DNA of 64,000 nucleotides from Marinobacter manganoxydans MnI7-9 (GTDB lineage Bacteria > Pseudomonadota > Gammaproteobacteria > Pseudomonadales > Oleiphilaceae). The notes under the pieces were generated by a model, which was given only the letters and a program-made list of their open reading frames with translations, did not search any database and had not been told where the DNA came from. Both the position numbers and the translations under genes were made by a program. Positions 8,504 to 17,464 of this stretch are shown piece by piece; position 1 is the first letter of the stretch; every line of letters begins with the position of its first letter. The DNA is taken from contig NZ_AGTR01000084.1 in the NCBI RefSeq assembly GCF_000235625.1, positions 62,001-126,000 on the forward strand, written 5' to 3'.

Positions 8504-8637
8504 GGCGGCTCAGGGTTTGTTGGTTTTAAGGATAGGCGCAAAGAATGGCAGAGACGCCGGGAAAGAACCACCCCTGCTGCGACCGGGGTTCCAGACTGAT
8601 ATGATGCCCGTCATTCTCACTGGCAACCGGACACCCG

Positions 8638-9576
8638 ATGACCACTGGCAATTCCACCCGGCTCAACAAATACATCAGCGAAAGCGGCATGTGCTCCCGC
8701 CGGGAGGCCGATCGCTATATCGAGCAAGGCAACGTCTACATCAACGGCAAACGAGCAACCGTGGGCGACCAGGTGCTTCCGGGTGACACGGTCAAGGTGA
8801 ACGGCCAGGTGATCGAGCCACGGGCTGAAGAAGATCTCGTGTTCATTGCACTGAACAAGCCGGTAGGGATTGTCAGCACCACGGACAGCGCGGAGAAACA
8901 CAATATCCAGCGCTTTGTGGGTCACAGCGAACGCATCTTCCCGATCGGACGTCTGGACAAGGACTCCCAGGGCCTCATCTTTATGACCAGCAACGGCGAC
9001 CTGGTCAACAAGATACTGCGGGCGGGCAACAACCACGAAAAGGAATACCTGGTTACCGTCGACAAGCCGGTCACCCGGGAATTCGTGGAGGGTATGGCCA
9101 ATGGTGTGCCGATCCTCGGAACCATGACGAAAAAGTGCAAGGTGTCTCGGGAGTCACGATTTGTCTTCCGGATCACCCTGGTTCAGGGCCTCAATCGCCA
9201 GATCCGTCGCATGTGCGAGTATTTTGGCTACGAGGTTACCAAACTGGAACGGATCCGGATCATGAACGTGAGCCTGAAAGGGCTTGCGGTGGGCCAGTGG
9301 CGGGACCTGAGCGAGAAAGAGCTGGCCGGGCTGTTCGATGCCATCCGGGATTCGTCTTCCGAAGCCCCGTCCGGCGCTGGCAAGCCAGCAAAAAAGAAGT
9401 CCGGAACGAAGGCCAAACCAAAGCCTGATCGCAAGCCTGGCTCTGCATCCGCACCAGGTAAGCCCGGTGGCGCCAGGCGCCCCGGCCCGAAAGGCAAGCC
9501 CGCACCTGGCAAAAAGCCGGCATCGGGCAAACGGCCAAAAGGCGGCAAGCCAAGGCAAAAGAGCGTTAAACGGTAA
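8638..9576 (+). CDS. rluF: 23S rRNA pseudouridine synthase RluF-like, with long basic tail
   Basis: 312 aa. An S4 RNA-binding domain (about 5-65, [20 protein letters not shown]) precedes an RsuA/RluB/E/F-type catalytic domain with [10 protein letters not shown] (104-113; catalytic Asp107). It converts uridine to pseudouridine in 23S rRNA (U2604 in E. coli, with tRNA-Tyr as a further RluF substrate). From about residue 238 to the end the protein is a Lys/Pro/Gly/Ala-rich disordered tail of some 75 residues, much more basic than the core; tails like this occur in several RluF/RluB homologues and presumably bind RNA. RluF is preferred over RluB/E by overall resemblance; the specific position is inferred. 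Confidence 0.85.
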   Translation: MTTGNSTRLNKYISESGMCSRREADRYIEQGNVYINGKRATVGDQVLPGDTVKVNGQVIEPRAEEDLVFIALNKPVGIVSTTDSAEKHNIQRFVGHSERIFPIGRLDKDSQGLIFMTSNGDLVNKILRAGNNHEKEYLVTVDKPVTREFVEGMANGVPILGTMTKKCKVSRESRFVFRITLVQGLNRQIRRMCEYFGYEVTKLERIRIMNVSLKGLAVGQWRDLSEKELAGLFDAIRDSSSEAPSGAGKPAKKKSGTKAKPKPDRKPGSASAPGKPGGARRPGPKGKPAPGKKPASGKRPKGGKPRQKSVKR

Positions 9577-9603
9577 GCGAGGCTCGCACCTGGCCGCGCC
9601 GGG

Positions 9604-9948
9604 CTACTTTTTCACCCACTTACCGCCCATTTGCACATACTGGCCGGACGGAGTCTTCTCAATCGCCTTCTTGCCTGCAACCGTCTCCACCTGGGTTACC
9701 GGAATGTTGTGTTTTTCGGCAATGCGCTTGTACTCATCCCGACGGGCGCTGTTAATGGCTTCCACCACTTCCTTCGCCTGCCCTTCGGCGCGCACCACTT
9801 CCAGATAACCCGTCGGTGTTTCTCCAACCAGCCCCTGCTGCTTGACCGAGTCCAGTTTCTGTTTGGCTTCATCCAGCCCCATGGCAAGCACGGAGGCGCT
9901 GATACCGAACGCCAGAACCAGCGCAAACATCTGTATCAATCGTTTCAT
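9604..9948 (-). CDS. ydbL: YdbL family periplasmic protein (DUF1318)
   Basis: 114 aa from ATG at 9948, preceded by a GAGGGG ribosome site; an ATG at 9975 would add nine residues before the signal peptide. Signal peptide MKRLIQMFALVLAFGISASVLA, then the DUF1318 domain (GLDEAKQKLDSVKQQGLVGET, INSARRDEYKRIAEKH). Last gene of ydbH-ynbE-ydbL. In E. coli these products support anterograde phospholipid transport to the outer membrane, with YdbL modulating YdbH-YnbE assembly. Confidence 0.88.
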   Translation of the reverse strand: MKRLIQMFALVLAFGISASVLAMGLDEAKQKLDSVKQQGLVGETPTGYLEVVRAEGQAKEVVEAINSARRDEYKRIAEKHNIPVTQVETVAGKKAIEKTPSGQYVQMGGKWVKK

Positions 9949-9977
9949 CTTCAACCCCTCAAACTTTCCGGACACAG

Positions 9978-10160
9978 TCAGAACAAGCCCTGTTCGCTGA
10001 ACAGATCATCCACTTCCTTATCCACTTTCACGTAGATTTCGTGCTGGATTTTCACGTTCAGGTTGACCGTAATCGGCTCCTTTGGCGCCGCCATCTGCAC
10101 TGTCGGCGTGCAGGCAGCCATCGCCAGAGGAAGCATCAGTATCATCAGTGTTCTTGCCAT
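9978..10160 (-). CDS. ynbE: YnbE family outer-membrane lipoprotein
   Basis: 60 aa from ATG at 10160, the length of E. coli YnbE (61 aa). Lipobox LAMAAC followed by the conserved APKEPITVNLNVKI block. An earlier in-frame ATG at 10202 overlaps the ydbH stop as ATGA and would place 14 extra polar residues before the signal peptide; translation may couple there but the short form fits the family. YnbE is thought to extend the YdbH beta-groove to the outer membrane. Confidence 0.87.
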   Translation of the reverse strand: MARTLMILMLPLAMAACTPTVQMAAPKEPITVNLNVKIQHEIYVKVDKEVDDLFSEQGLF

Positions 10161-10198
10161 GGGCGACCTTTCAGGCCACCAGGGCCGCACGGGTTTTA

Positions 10199-11719
10199 TC
10201 ATGGTGCTTTCTCCTCACCGGATTCCTGCAGCAATTTCCGGACGCGCCTGGTAACAGCTTCATTGACCCTGCCACTCAACTGCAGACTGGTGAGCAGCGC
10301 GGGAATGTCTTCCTCAAGATTGACATTGAGTACCACCGGCTGCCCACCCCTCAGGTCCGGATTCTTACCTTCGAGGCGAAGGCCAAGGCTCAACTTACCC
10401 TGTTCATCGTAGTCTATCGTGCTGTTGAGGACTGAATAGTGAAAGTTTTGCAACGCCTGGACCACGATGCCCATGGCCTGGTTGCCACCGAGCATCGCCT
10501 GGAGCTTGTCCGCCGGCAACTGCAAACGGCCGCCAGGATCTATTGCGGAAATACTGCCTGCACTCACCTGCACCCCGTCGCCACTGATGCCCAGAGGAAC
10601 TCGCCCTCGAAGCAACCCGCTTCCAGACAGTCCTTCGGCTGGATACACGGCCATCAGACGGCTGAGGGAGACGTCCTCAACCTCCACAGGGATGCGACCA
10701 GACCCACCGCCTAAATCGTACCTGGCAGGAGGCACTCTCAGGGTACCTTCGAGGAACCGGGCCCTGGCCTGCTGAACCTCCAGAGTGCCGGCCAGCAGTT
10801 CCGTGACCGGCGCGCTGTAATTCCCTGAAAAAAGAACCGAGGTGACGGGAATGCCGGCATTGATCTCGCCAACGGTCATGTCCCTGAAACGGGTCGTAAT
10901 CCGGGAATTTTCCAGCGATCCCCGCACCTGGCCGGTGAGCCCTGATACCGCGGTCCGGTTAAATACCCCGCCAACATCCTGCAGTTCAACGCTGCCACTG
11001 GCTGCAAGTTCACCACCCTGGCCGGTCGAAACCTCCATCGACAACCGGGCATTGCCAGAATCCACTGTCAGCAGATCCGGCCATCCGACCAGGGTTTCTG
11101 CCAGGGCCTGAACGCCCTGTTTACCGTCGATAACAGAGTCGATGGCGACGGATACGCCGCCTTCGGGATTGAGCTGGATATCGAGATCAGCCGTAAAGCC
11201 GGACTCGGAAGCCAAGGTGCCCTGCACCCTGAGATCTGCCAGGCGGCCCTTTGCCCTTCCCTGAAAGTTCCACGTTTGCGGCAGTAATTGCGGATGTTCG
11301 ACGCGCGCGGCATCGACCCTGATGTCGCCATCAATGGAAATGCGCTGCGCCCAGGGGCCATTTGCGCCATAGTCCAGGGTTACCGTTGTATTGCTGAGAT
11401 CCGTGCGCAGGTTGTTGAGCGTCAGCGGCTGGTCTGCACCGACAAACGTGAGATGTTTGGTCAGAACAAGAGACGAAGGAGCAAAATCGATGGTTGCGAC
11501 ATCACCGTTGGCGGTCACAGAAGGCCGGACATCTGCACGGCTGCCTGTTACTTCCCATCCGCCGGACCGTATATCCGGCAATGCCATACCCACCGAGCTC
11601 TGTTCAATGGCAAAGGACCAGCCTGCAACCGCCAGGGGCCAGGCCACCAGAGCCATACCACCGGCCCAAAGAAGCCCGCGGCCGATGCGTTCAGGCTTTA
11701 CAGACCCTCTACTGGGCAA
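10199..11719 (-). CDS. ydbH: YdbH-type AsmA-like intermembrane phospholipid transport protein (short form)
   Basis: 506 aa from a TTG start with AGGAG nine bases upstream. One N-terminal transmembrane anchor (about 15-37) is followed by a long beta-rich periplasmic region typical of AsmA-like bridge proteins, ending in a Dicarb-like block (LNVNLEEDIPALLTSLQLSGRV). The E. coli protein is about 880 aa, so this one is markedly shorter and could not span the same distance alone. It is first in ydbH-ynbE-ydbL, identified largely by that gene order plus C-terminal resemblance. Role: conduit for phospholipids across the periplasm. Confidence 0.8.
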   Translation of the reverse strand: MPSRGSVKPERIGRGLLWAGGMALVAWPLAVAGWSFAIEQSSVGMALPDIRSGGWEVTGSRADVRPSVTANGDVATIDFAPSSLVLTKHLTFVGADQPLTLNNLRTDLSNTTVTLDYGANGPWAQRISIDGDIRVDAARVEHPQLLPQTWNFQGRAKGRLADLRVQGTLASESGFTADLDIQLNPEGGVSVAIDSVIDGKQGVQALAETLVGWPDLLTVDSGNARLSMEVSTGQGGELAASGSVELQDVGGVFNRTAVSGLTGQVRGSLENSRITTRFRDMTVGEINAGIPVTSVLFSGNYSAPVTELLAGTLEVQQARARFLEGTLRVPPARYDLGGGSGRIPVEVEDVSLSRLMAVYPAEGLSGSGLLRGRVPLGISGDGVQVSAGSISAIDPGGRLQLPADKLQAMLGGNQAMGIVVQALQNFHYSVLNSTIDYDEQGKLSLGLRLEGKNPDLRGGQPVVLNVNLEEDIPALLTSLQLSGRVNEAVTRRVRKLLQESGEEKAP

Positions 11720-11742
11720 AACGACGCTCCTGTCGGCTCGGT

Positions 11743-13311
11743 TTACTCACCACGCCAGGTCACGCTGTAAAGATCGTGCCGGCGGTCCTGAAGGTTTTTA
11801 ACGGTACCACTGTTGCGGGCAGTGATCAGTACTTCCGGGCGCAGATCCGCAAAGGCAACCGTCTCCACGTTGGGCTCGGTGTCAGCGGCGATGCCATCCC
11901 GGGCGAAGGGAAAGTCGCAGGGCGTCAGGATGCAGCTCTGGCCATACTGGATTTCCATGTTCGGTACGTTCGGCAGGTTTCCGACGTTGCCGGACATCAC
12001 CACGTAGACCTGATTCTCCACAGCTCTGGCCTGGCAACAATAGCGAACCCGCAGGTAGCTCTGCCGCTCATCGGTACAGAAAGGCACAAAGATGATATGC
12101 ACGCCCTGGTCCACCAGGTGGCGGGTCAATTCCGGGAACTCCGCGTCGTAGCAGATCAGCACACCGATGGTGCCGCAGTCCGTCTCGATGGCGCTGACCC
12201 GGTTGCCGCCCTGAACGTTCCACCAGAACGCCTCGTTGGGCGTCGGATGAATCTTGGGCTGGCTGAACACCTGACCATCCCTGAGAAACACGTACGCCAT
12301 GTTCCGGATGGTGCCGTCTTCCTCACGGACTGGCGTTGAGCCGGCGACAACATTGATGTTGTGGCGCAGAGCCAGATCCCGCATCAGTTCACGATAACGC
12401 TCTGCGTAATGGGTGACTGCGGCAAAGGTCTCGGCGGGGCTGCCCTTGCGGGCTTCGATGGAAAGCAGCTGCAGGGTGAACAGCTCGGGGAACACCACAA
12501 AGTCGCCCTTGTAGGTGGAAACAACATCGACAAAATAGCGGACAATCTCGCTGAATTCGTCGAACGATCCGACCGGGCGTTGCTGGTACTGAACCGTGCC
12601 TATGCGCACGGTATCGCGCATGCGTTGACCGTAGCGCTTCCGACGGCCGTTGTTCTCCGACTGGGGTACTTTCGGGTTACGCCAGACCAGATGAATACCA
12701 TAGCCCATGGAATCGTGGTCGGCATCGAGATAATGCGGAATAATTCCGTGCACTTCGAAGCCCTGATGAAGCTGGAAGGAGAGCACCGGATCCTTCTGTT
12801 CCTTGCTTCGAATGGCCTCCACATATTCCTCGACGCTCGTGAACTTCTTCAGCCGCTGGCGCAGGCTCGGCAAACGGCCGGCAAACACCACTCCCTGCAG
12901 GTTCAGGGCCTGGCATAACTGCTTGCGCTCGTTGTAGAGCCGCTCCCCAATGCGGTAACCCCGGCATTCCGGATCAACACAGACTTCCATCCCGTACAAC
13001 CAGTCCCCCTCCGGGTCATGCCGCGAGGCATAACCGTTACCGGTGATGGAGGTCCAGTCGTGGGCAGCGAGTGCGATCTCTTCCGCGATCCGGAACGTGG
13101 CGCAGTAGCCGACCACGGTGTCTCCGAGCATGGCAACAAACTGGCCGTCGGGAAAGGTATTGATCTGCCCAGTCAACGGCCCCTTGGTATAGCCGTACAT
13201 GCCCGTGCCTTCATAAACCCGGCGACTGAGCTGGATGATGCCTGGGATATCTGCAAGCGTGGCATTGCGGACGTACAGACGCTGATCAGGATCGGAAAAC
13301 GGGGGGCACAT
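11743..13311 (-). CDS. GNAT acetyltransferase fused to nitrilase-superfamily amidohydrolase
   Basis: 522 aa from ATG at 13311 (GAGG six bases upstream; GTG at 13317 is the alternative). The N-terminal GNAT domain (about 12-210) has a weak acetyl-CoA loop CRGYRIGERL. The C-terminal carbon-nitrogen hydrolase domain (about 232-500) carries the full triad: Glu276 in FPELF, Lys353 in PKIHPT, Cys387 in CYDAEFPE. This two-domain family is widespread in proteobacteria and hydrolyses amide or nitrile-type C-N bonds; the natural substrate is unknown. Cytoplasmic. Same strand as ydbH, with 23 bp between them. Confidence 0.88.
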   Translation of the reverse strand: MCPPFSDPDQRLYVRNATLADIPGIIQLSRRVYEGTGMYGYTKGPLTGQINTFPDGQFVAMLGDTVVGYCATFRIAEEIALAAHDWTSITGNGYASRHDPEGDWLYGMEVCVDPECRGYRIGERLYNERKQLCQALNLQGVVFAGRLPSLRQRLKKFTSVEEYVEAIRSKEQKDPVLSFQLHQGFEVHGIIPHYLDADHDSMGYGIHLVWRNPKVPQSENNGRRKRYGQRMRDTVRIGTVQYQQRPVGSFDEFSEIVRYFVDVVSTYKGDFVVFPELFTLQLLSIEARKGSPAETFAAVTHYAERYRELMRDLALRHNINVVAGSTPVREEDGTIRNMAYVFLRDGQVFSQPKIHPTPNEAFWWNVQGGNRVSAIETDCGTIGVLICYDAEFPELTRHLVDQGVHIIFVPFCTDERQSYLRVRYCCQARAVENQVYVVMSGNVGNLPNVPNMEIQYGQSCILTPCDFPFARDGIAADTEPNVETVAFADLRPEVLITARNSGTVKNLQDRRHDLYSVTWRGE

Positions 13312-13383
13312 AGACACCTCAGGAAAGGCGTTGATTTCCCCTCATCTTTGGTGGGACGACAGGGATTCGTCAAGACAAATCGG

Positions 13384-13926
13384 CTATCCGGCGTTGCGCA
13401 GGGAGAAGCGATCGACCACTGAATACACGGAACCGGCCGGGCCAGGCTTGCTTTCGAAAAGCACAAATTCAGTCACCCGGAACTGGCCGAATCCATGGTC
13501 ACCATATTCAACCAACAACGGTTCAACAGAACCCGGCTGGCGTTTGAAACGGGCCAGCGTAATGTGCGGGCGAAATGCCCGACGTTCAGCCACAAAGCCC
13601 AGACTCTCCAGTCGCCGCCCGAGAGTCTGGTGCAGCGCAGCCACCGGTGCCGCCGGCTGAACACCGGCCCATAGATTCTTCGGCCTTTCGGGCTGGCCGA
13701 AACAACCAACGCCGGCAACCTCAAGCGGGAAGGATTCCGAATCTATCTCACGGGCTGAACTGGCTACGGCTTCGAGACCTTCCCCGCTCACCTTCCCCAG
13801 AAACAGGAGGGTGATGTGCAATTGCTCAGCACTCTGCCATCTGGCGCCTGTCACCGGTGATCTGACCTTCAACAACCGGGCCTTGATTTCAGCCGGAAGC
13901 TCCAGCCCGAAAAAAAGCCGTGGCAA
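13384..13926 (-). CDS. thpR: RNA 2',3'-cyclic phosphodiesterase
   Basis: 180 aa, about the family length. Two HxT motifs, HITL at 37-40 and HITL at 121-124, form the active site of the 2H phosphoesterase (LigT/ThpR) family, which opens 2',3'-cyclic phosphates on RNA ends. The TTG start lies 4 bp after the SDR stop with GAGG eight bases upstream, so it is read with the SDR gene. Confidence 0.9.
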   Translation of the reverse strand: MPRLFFGLELPAEIKARLLKVRSPVTGARWQSAEQLHITLLFLGKVSGEGLEAVASSAREIDSESFPLEVAGVGCFGQPERPKNLWAGVQPAAPVAALHQTLGRRLESLGFVAERRAFRPHITLARFKRQPGSVEPLLVEYGDHGFGQFRVTEFVLFESKPGPAGSVYSVVDRFSLRNAG

Positions 13927-13930
13927 CGCT

Positions 13931-14689
13931 CTATTCCTCGTAGATCATCTTGCGCACCATGCCGCCATCGGCCACAAAATTCTGGCCAGTGATAAACGAG
14001 GCCTCAGGCGAAATGAGGTAGGCCGCCAAGGAGGCAATATCCCCAGGTTGCCCTACCCTGCCCGCCGGGTGCTGCAGGTGGTCGTTTTCGGAAAGCGGTT
14101 CAACCGGCTCTGCGCCGCCCTGCCAGGCCCGGGTATCGACCCAGCCGGGACTGATGCAGTTCACACGGATATCCGGCCCCAGGCTCACCGCCAGCGCATG
14201 AGTAAGTGCCACAATACCGCCTTTGGTAGCGGCGTACGCCTCGGTGTCCGGCTCGGACTGAAGCGCCCTTGTGGAGGCCATGTTAACGATAGCGCCTTTC
14301 GTTTTTCGAAGGTGCGGCACCGCATGCTTGGTGACCAGGAACGGCCCGGTCAGGTTCACGTCCAGCCGGCGCTGCCACTGATCCAGGCTCAGTTCCTCAA
14401 TCGGCCCCGTCTCGGGGTTGGCGATTCCGGCATTATTGATAACGGCGTCCAGACGGCCACTCCAGCGAAGGGCTTCGGTAACGATGCGCTCCACATCGGT
14501 TTCCGAAGCCACATCGCCGGGCAGAAAGTGCAGTGCATGATCTGCACCGGCGGCCAACCGCTCACCGACAGCACTGTCGGTGTCACAGAACGCCACCTTC
14601 CAGCCAGCAGCGGCCAGGTGAAGCACAATGCCCCGGCCAATGCCTTTGGCGCCGCCGGTCACCAATGCGACGCGATCGGTTTGACTCAA
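13931..14689 (-). CDS. SDR-family oxidoreductase (classical)
   Basis: 252 aa; TTG start with a strong GGAGG site. Rossmann motif TGGAKGIG (10-17), NNAG, catalytic Ser in NMASTRA and YAATK, and the C-terminal ITGQNFVADGGM typical of 3-oxoacyl-ACP-reductase or dehydrogenase-like SDRs. NAD(P)H-dependent alcohol/ketone oxidoreductase; substrate not deducible. Upstream partner of thpR and downstream of a second SDR gene (30 bp gap), giving a likely three-gene transcript. Confidence 0.88.
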   Translation of the reverse strand: MSQTDRVALVTGGAKGIGRGIVLHLAAAGWKVAFCDTDSAVGERLAAGADHALHFLPGDVASETDVERIVTEALRWSGRLDAVINNAGIANPETGPIEELSLDQWQRRLDVNLTGPFLVTKHAVPHLRKTKGAIVNMASTRALQSEPDTEAYAATKGGIVALTHALAVSLGPDIRVNCISPGWVDTRAWQGGAEPVEPLSENDHLQHPAGRVGQPGDIASLAAYLISPEASFITGQNFVADGGMVRKMIYEE

Positions 14690-14719
14690 AACAACCTCCG
14701 TTACGACCGCCCCTACCGG

Positions 14720-15412
14720 TTACTCAACCTTGGGCGTGGGCCGGACAAGAATTTCATTTACATCGACATGTGCCGGCTGAGCCACGGCATACATGACCGC
14801 ATTGGCAATGTCCTCCGGCTTCAACGCATGACCAGGACGTTCATCAAAGAAGGGCGTGTCCACCATGCCCGGTTCGATCAGGGTAACGCGGATACCGGAG
14901 CCACGGAGCTCCTCACGAACACCATAGCCAATGGCGGTTACCGCCCACTTGGTCGCACTGTACATGGAACCGGGAATGGTGGCACGGCCTGCCGCAGAGC
15001 CGGTTAACAGCAAGTGGCCCTTGCTCTCTTTGAGCGCCGGCATGCAATGCTGGAGGGTCAGGCCCACACCGTAGATATTGGTGAGGATCATATCCTTCCA
15101 CACGTCCGGGTCAGCGCCGCTGAATCCGCCCGGCTCACCACCGCGGCCGGCGTTGGCAAACACCGCATCAATGCGGCCAAAGGTTTTCAGGGCCTGGTCG
15201 ACCATGTTTTTCTGGTCATCACCGCTCTGGACGTCGCACTGGACCGTCAACACCGTTTCCTCGCCACCCAGCTCCTGCTGCAGGCCTTTCAGTTTGTCTT
15301 CAGATCGCGCGGCCAGAACCAGCCGATAGCCCTGTTTCGCGGCCGCTCGCGCTGTTTCCGCGCCGATGCCTGACGACGCGCCGGTAATCAGCATTACAGG
15401 TTGATCTGCCAT
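14720..15412 (-). CDS. SDR-family oxidoreductase (YdfG/short classical type)
   Basis: 230 aa. Cofactor motif TGASSGIG (10-17), FANAG in place of NNAG, catalytic Ser in LLTGSAAGR and YSATK. The C-terminal EPGMVDTPFF and LKPEDIANAVMYAV resemble YdfG-like SDRs that reduce 3-hydroxy acids or small carbonyls with NADP. Substrate unknown. First gene of the SDR-SDR-thpR run, with GGAG upstream of the ATG. Confidence 0.87.
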   Translation of the reverse strand: MADQPVMLITGASSGIGAETARAAAKQGYRLVLAARSEDKLKGLQQELGGEETVLTVQCDVQSGDDQKNMVDQALKTFGRIDAVFANAGRGGEPGGFSGADPDVWKDMILTNIYGVGLTLQHCMPALKESKGHLLLTGSAAGRATIPGSMYSATKWAVTAIGYGVREELRGSGIRVTLIEPGMVDTPFFDERPGHALKPEDIANAVMYAVAQPAHVDVNEILVRPTPKVE

Positions 15413-15478
15413 AAGCTTTTTCTCCTGTTGCTTGGGAAGTGTGGGTAGGGCTACGCCCGGTGACCCCAGACCGATCAG

Positions 15479-15805
15479 TCAGTAGATCTGCAGCAGGATG
15501 AGAGCGACGATGGCCAGGGCCAACAGAAACCAGCGGGCGTAGTGGTCGGGGCGGTCCTCTTGGTCGCTGGCAGCCCGGCTGAGACTGCTGCCGGACGTCT
15601 GCTCATACTCGAACACCAGTTGCCGCGCCCGGTAGAGATCCTCATCATCGACATGCACGTTGCTGAAGCCCGCGGCACCAATATCACCCATGGCACCCTG
15701 AAGGTAATGACCTCCGACATGGGCCTCAATACCGTTGGCTTCCAACAGACCAGCCACAATGTGGGCTTCGGTTATGTCTCTGGCCCGATAGGCTATTTGC
15801 AACAC
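15479..15805 (-). CDS. DUF2007-domain protein with C-terminal membrane anchor
   Basis: 108 aa from GTG at 15805. The N-terminal 75 residues match the DUF2007 (putative signal-transducing, ferredoxin-like fold) pattern: early AHIVAGLLEANGIEAHVGG and a later DEDLYRARQLVFEYE. A polar linker precedes a C-terminal transmembrane helix (WFLLALAIVALILLQIY). Function unknown. It sits between the SDR genes and the divergent hydrolase gene. Confidence 0.78.
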   Translation of the reverse strand: MLQIAYRARDITEAHIVAGLLEANGIEAHVGGHYLQGAMGDIGAAGFSNVHVDDEDLYRARQLVFEYEQTSGSSLSRAASDQEDRPDHYARWFLLALAIVALILLQIY

Positions 15806-15911
15806 GCGACTCCTTCTGTGACCGTTCCGGGCAGAACCGGGACAAATCTGCGAGTATCATTTGAAGGATAGTTCGACCTGCCCGGTGGGGCCAATAACAT
15901 ACGGATCGACC

Positions 15912-16982
15912 ATGCTCTGGATTATTCTCGCCATCATCGTGTTCATCGTTGCCGCAACCCTGCTTCTGTTCCGGCTTGAGGATCTGTCTCATCTGGACCG
16001 GGATGATTACCCGATCAAAGACGCAACACCAAGCGAAGCCAACCGGGAGGTGCTGGGACGCATCCGCGAGCTTGGGCAATCTTCAAAAGGCCTGCGCGGT
16101 AAGGCGCGGCTGATGGCGCTCCGAAAACACATGGACGGGCTGAGTGAAGGCATTGAACTGGCCTCGGAGCTGCGCCATTGCGAGTCACCCCGTGGCGAAT
16201 GGGTTCTCGCCCCGGGATGTGATACCCGCCGCCGCATCCTGTACATTCATGGTGGCGCCTGGGCCGCTGGCAGCCCCAGAAGCCATCGGGCCATTACCGA
16301 CCGTTTATCGCAGATAACCAGAGCCGCAGTGTTCGCACTGGACTACCGTTTAATGCCGGAGAACCGGTTTATGGACGGTGTCCGGGATTGTCGCGAGGCT
16401 TATAAATGGCTGCTGAAACACGGGCCCGACGGTGCCGAGCCGGTAGATTTCATGGTGGTCGCCGGGGATTCTGCCGGGGGCAGTCACACTCTGGGATTGA
16501 TTGCCTGGATTCGGGACAATGGCCTGCGCCAGGCGGACGCCGCCATCGCTTTCTCACCATCCACCGATCTGACCCTGACCGCGCCGAGCAACCGCAACAA
16601 CATCGGTACCGATCCACTGCTCGGGCCTGTGTTTGGTGGCCTGTCGAAAATCCCACTGCCGGTCATCTGGTGGGCCACACTGGCGGCATTCCGGGTCTCC
16701 CCGACCAGCCCTGTCGCCTCACCATTACGCGGGAATCTGAAGGACCTGCCCCCAACGCTGATACAGGCCAGCGACACCGAGATGCTGCTGGACAACGCCC
16801 GGCGTTACGCCGCGCGGGCAGAAGCAGCAGGTTCTCCGGTTACCCTTCATACCTGGCCGGGAATGGTGCACGTATGGCAGATCTTTGTGCCCTTACTTCC
16901 GGAAGCGGAGGAGGCTTTCGATGACATCAGGGCTTTCCTGGAGCAACTGGAGTCCCGGGGTAGCGAACAGGCTTCGGCCTAA
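15912..16982 (+). CDS. alpha/beta hydrolase of the hormone-sensitive-lipase family, membrane anchored
   Basis: 356 aa from ATG at 15912, which opens into a transmembrane anchor (LWIILAIIVFIVAATLLLF). Catalytic features of the HSL/esterase IV family: oxyanion HGGAW, nucleophile elbow GDSAGG, and the late SDTEMLLDNA Asp and GMVHVW His. Hydrolyses carboxylic esters; natural substrate unknown. Its TAA overlaps the stop of the convergent arfB by 4 bp. Confidence 0.86.
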   Translation: MLWIILAIIVFIVAATLLLFRLEDLSHLDRDDYPIKDATPSEANREVLGRIRELGQSSKGLRGKARLMALRKHMDGLSEGIELASELRHCESPRGEWVLAPGCDTRRRILYIHGGAWAAGSPRSHRAITDRLSQITRAAVFALDYRLMPENRFMDGVRDCREAYKWLLKHGPDGAEPVDFMVVAGDSAGGSHTLGLIAWIRDNGLRQADAAIAFSPSTDLTLTAPSNRNNIGTDPLLGPVFGGLSKIPLPVIWWATLAAFRVSPTSPVASPLRGNLKDLPPTLIQASDTEMLLDNARRYAARAEAAGSPVTLHTWPGMVHVWQIFVPLLPEAEEAFDDIRAFLEQLESRGSEQASA

Positions 16983-17392
16983 ACCTGGACCTTGCCCCGC
17001 AGGGCCTTGGTTTTACCTTTTTTGGTTTTCTTGTCCACACGCTTGCGCTGTGAGGATCGGGTCGGTTTGGTGGGACGTCGGGCCTTGCGGGGTTTGACGG
17101 CCTCCTGGATCAGCTCTTTCAGCCGCTCCAGCGCATCTTCCTTGTTCAACTCCAGGGTTCGGAAAGATTGCGCCTTGATGATCAGCACACCTTCTTTGCT
17201 GATTCGCTGATCATTGAGCGACATCAGCCGCTCCTTGTAGAACGGTGGCAGAGAGGAGTGGGGAATATCGAAGCGCAGGTGCACCGCGGAGGCGACTTTA
17301 TTCACGTTCTGGCCGCCGGCACCCTGGGCCCGGATCTGGGTGATTTCGATTTCCCAGTCAGCAAGTTCAACAGCGTTGGATAGTTTCAGCAT
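16979..17392 (-). CDS. arfB: alternative ribosome-rescue peptidyl-tRNA hydrolase ArfB
   Basis: 137 aa, normal for the family. GGQ at 26-28 in RAQGAGGQNVNKV is the class I release-factor hydrolysis motif. The C-terminal tail is rich in Lys/Arg (KPRKARRPTKPTRSSQRKR), which inserts into the empty mRNA channel of stalled ribosomes. It releases nascent chains from non-stop complexes. Convergent with the hydrolase gene. Confidence 0.93.
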   Translation of the reverse strand: MLKLSNAVELADWEIEITQIRAQGAGGQNVNKVASAVHLRFDIPHSSLPPFYKERLMSLNDQRISKEGVLIIKAQSFRTLELNKEDALERLKELIQEAVKPRKARRPTKPTRSSQRKRVDKKTKKGKTKALRGKVQV

Positions 17393-17464
17393 CTGCTAAG
17401 GTTAACAGAATCCAGAACCGTGGGCTTTCAGCACCGGGATTTGTGCGAGGAACAACCAGTTATC

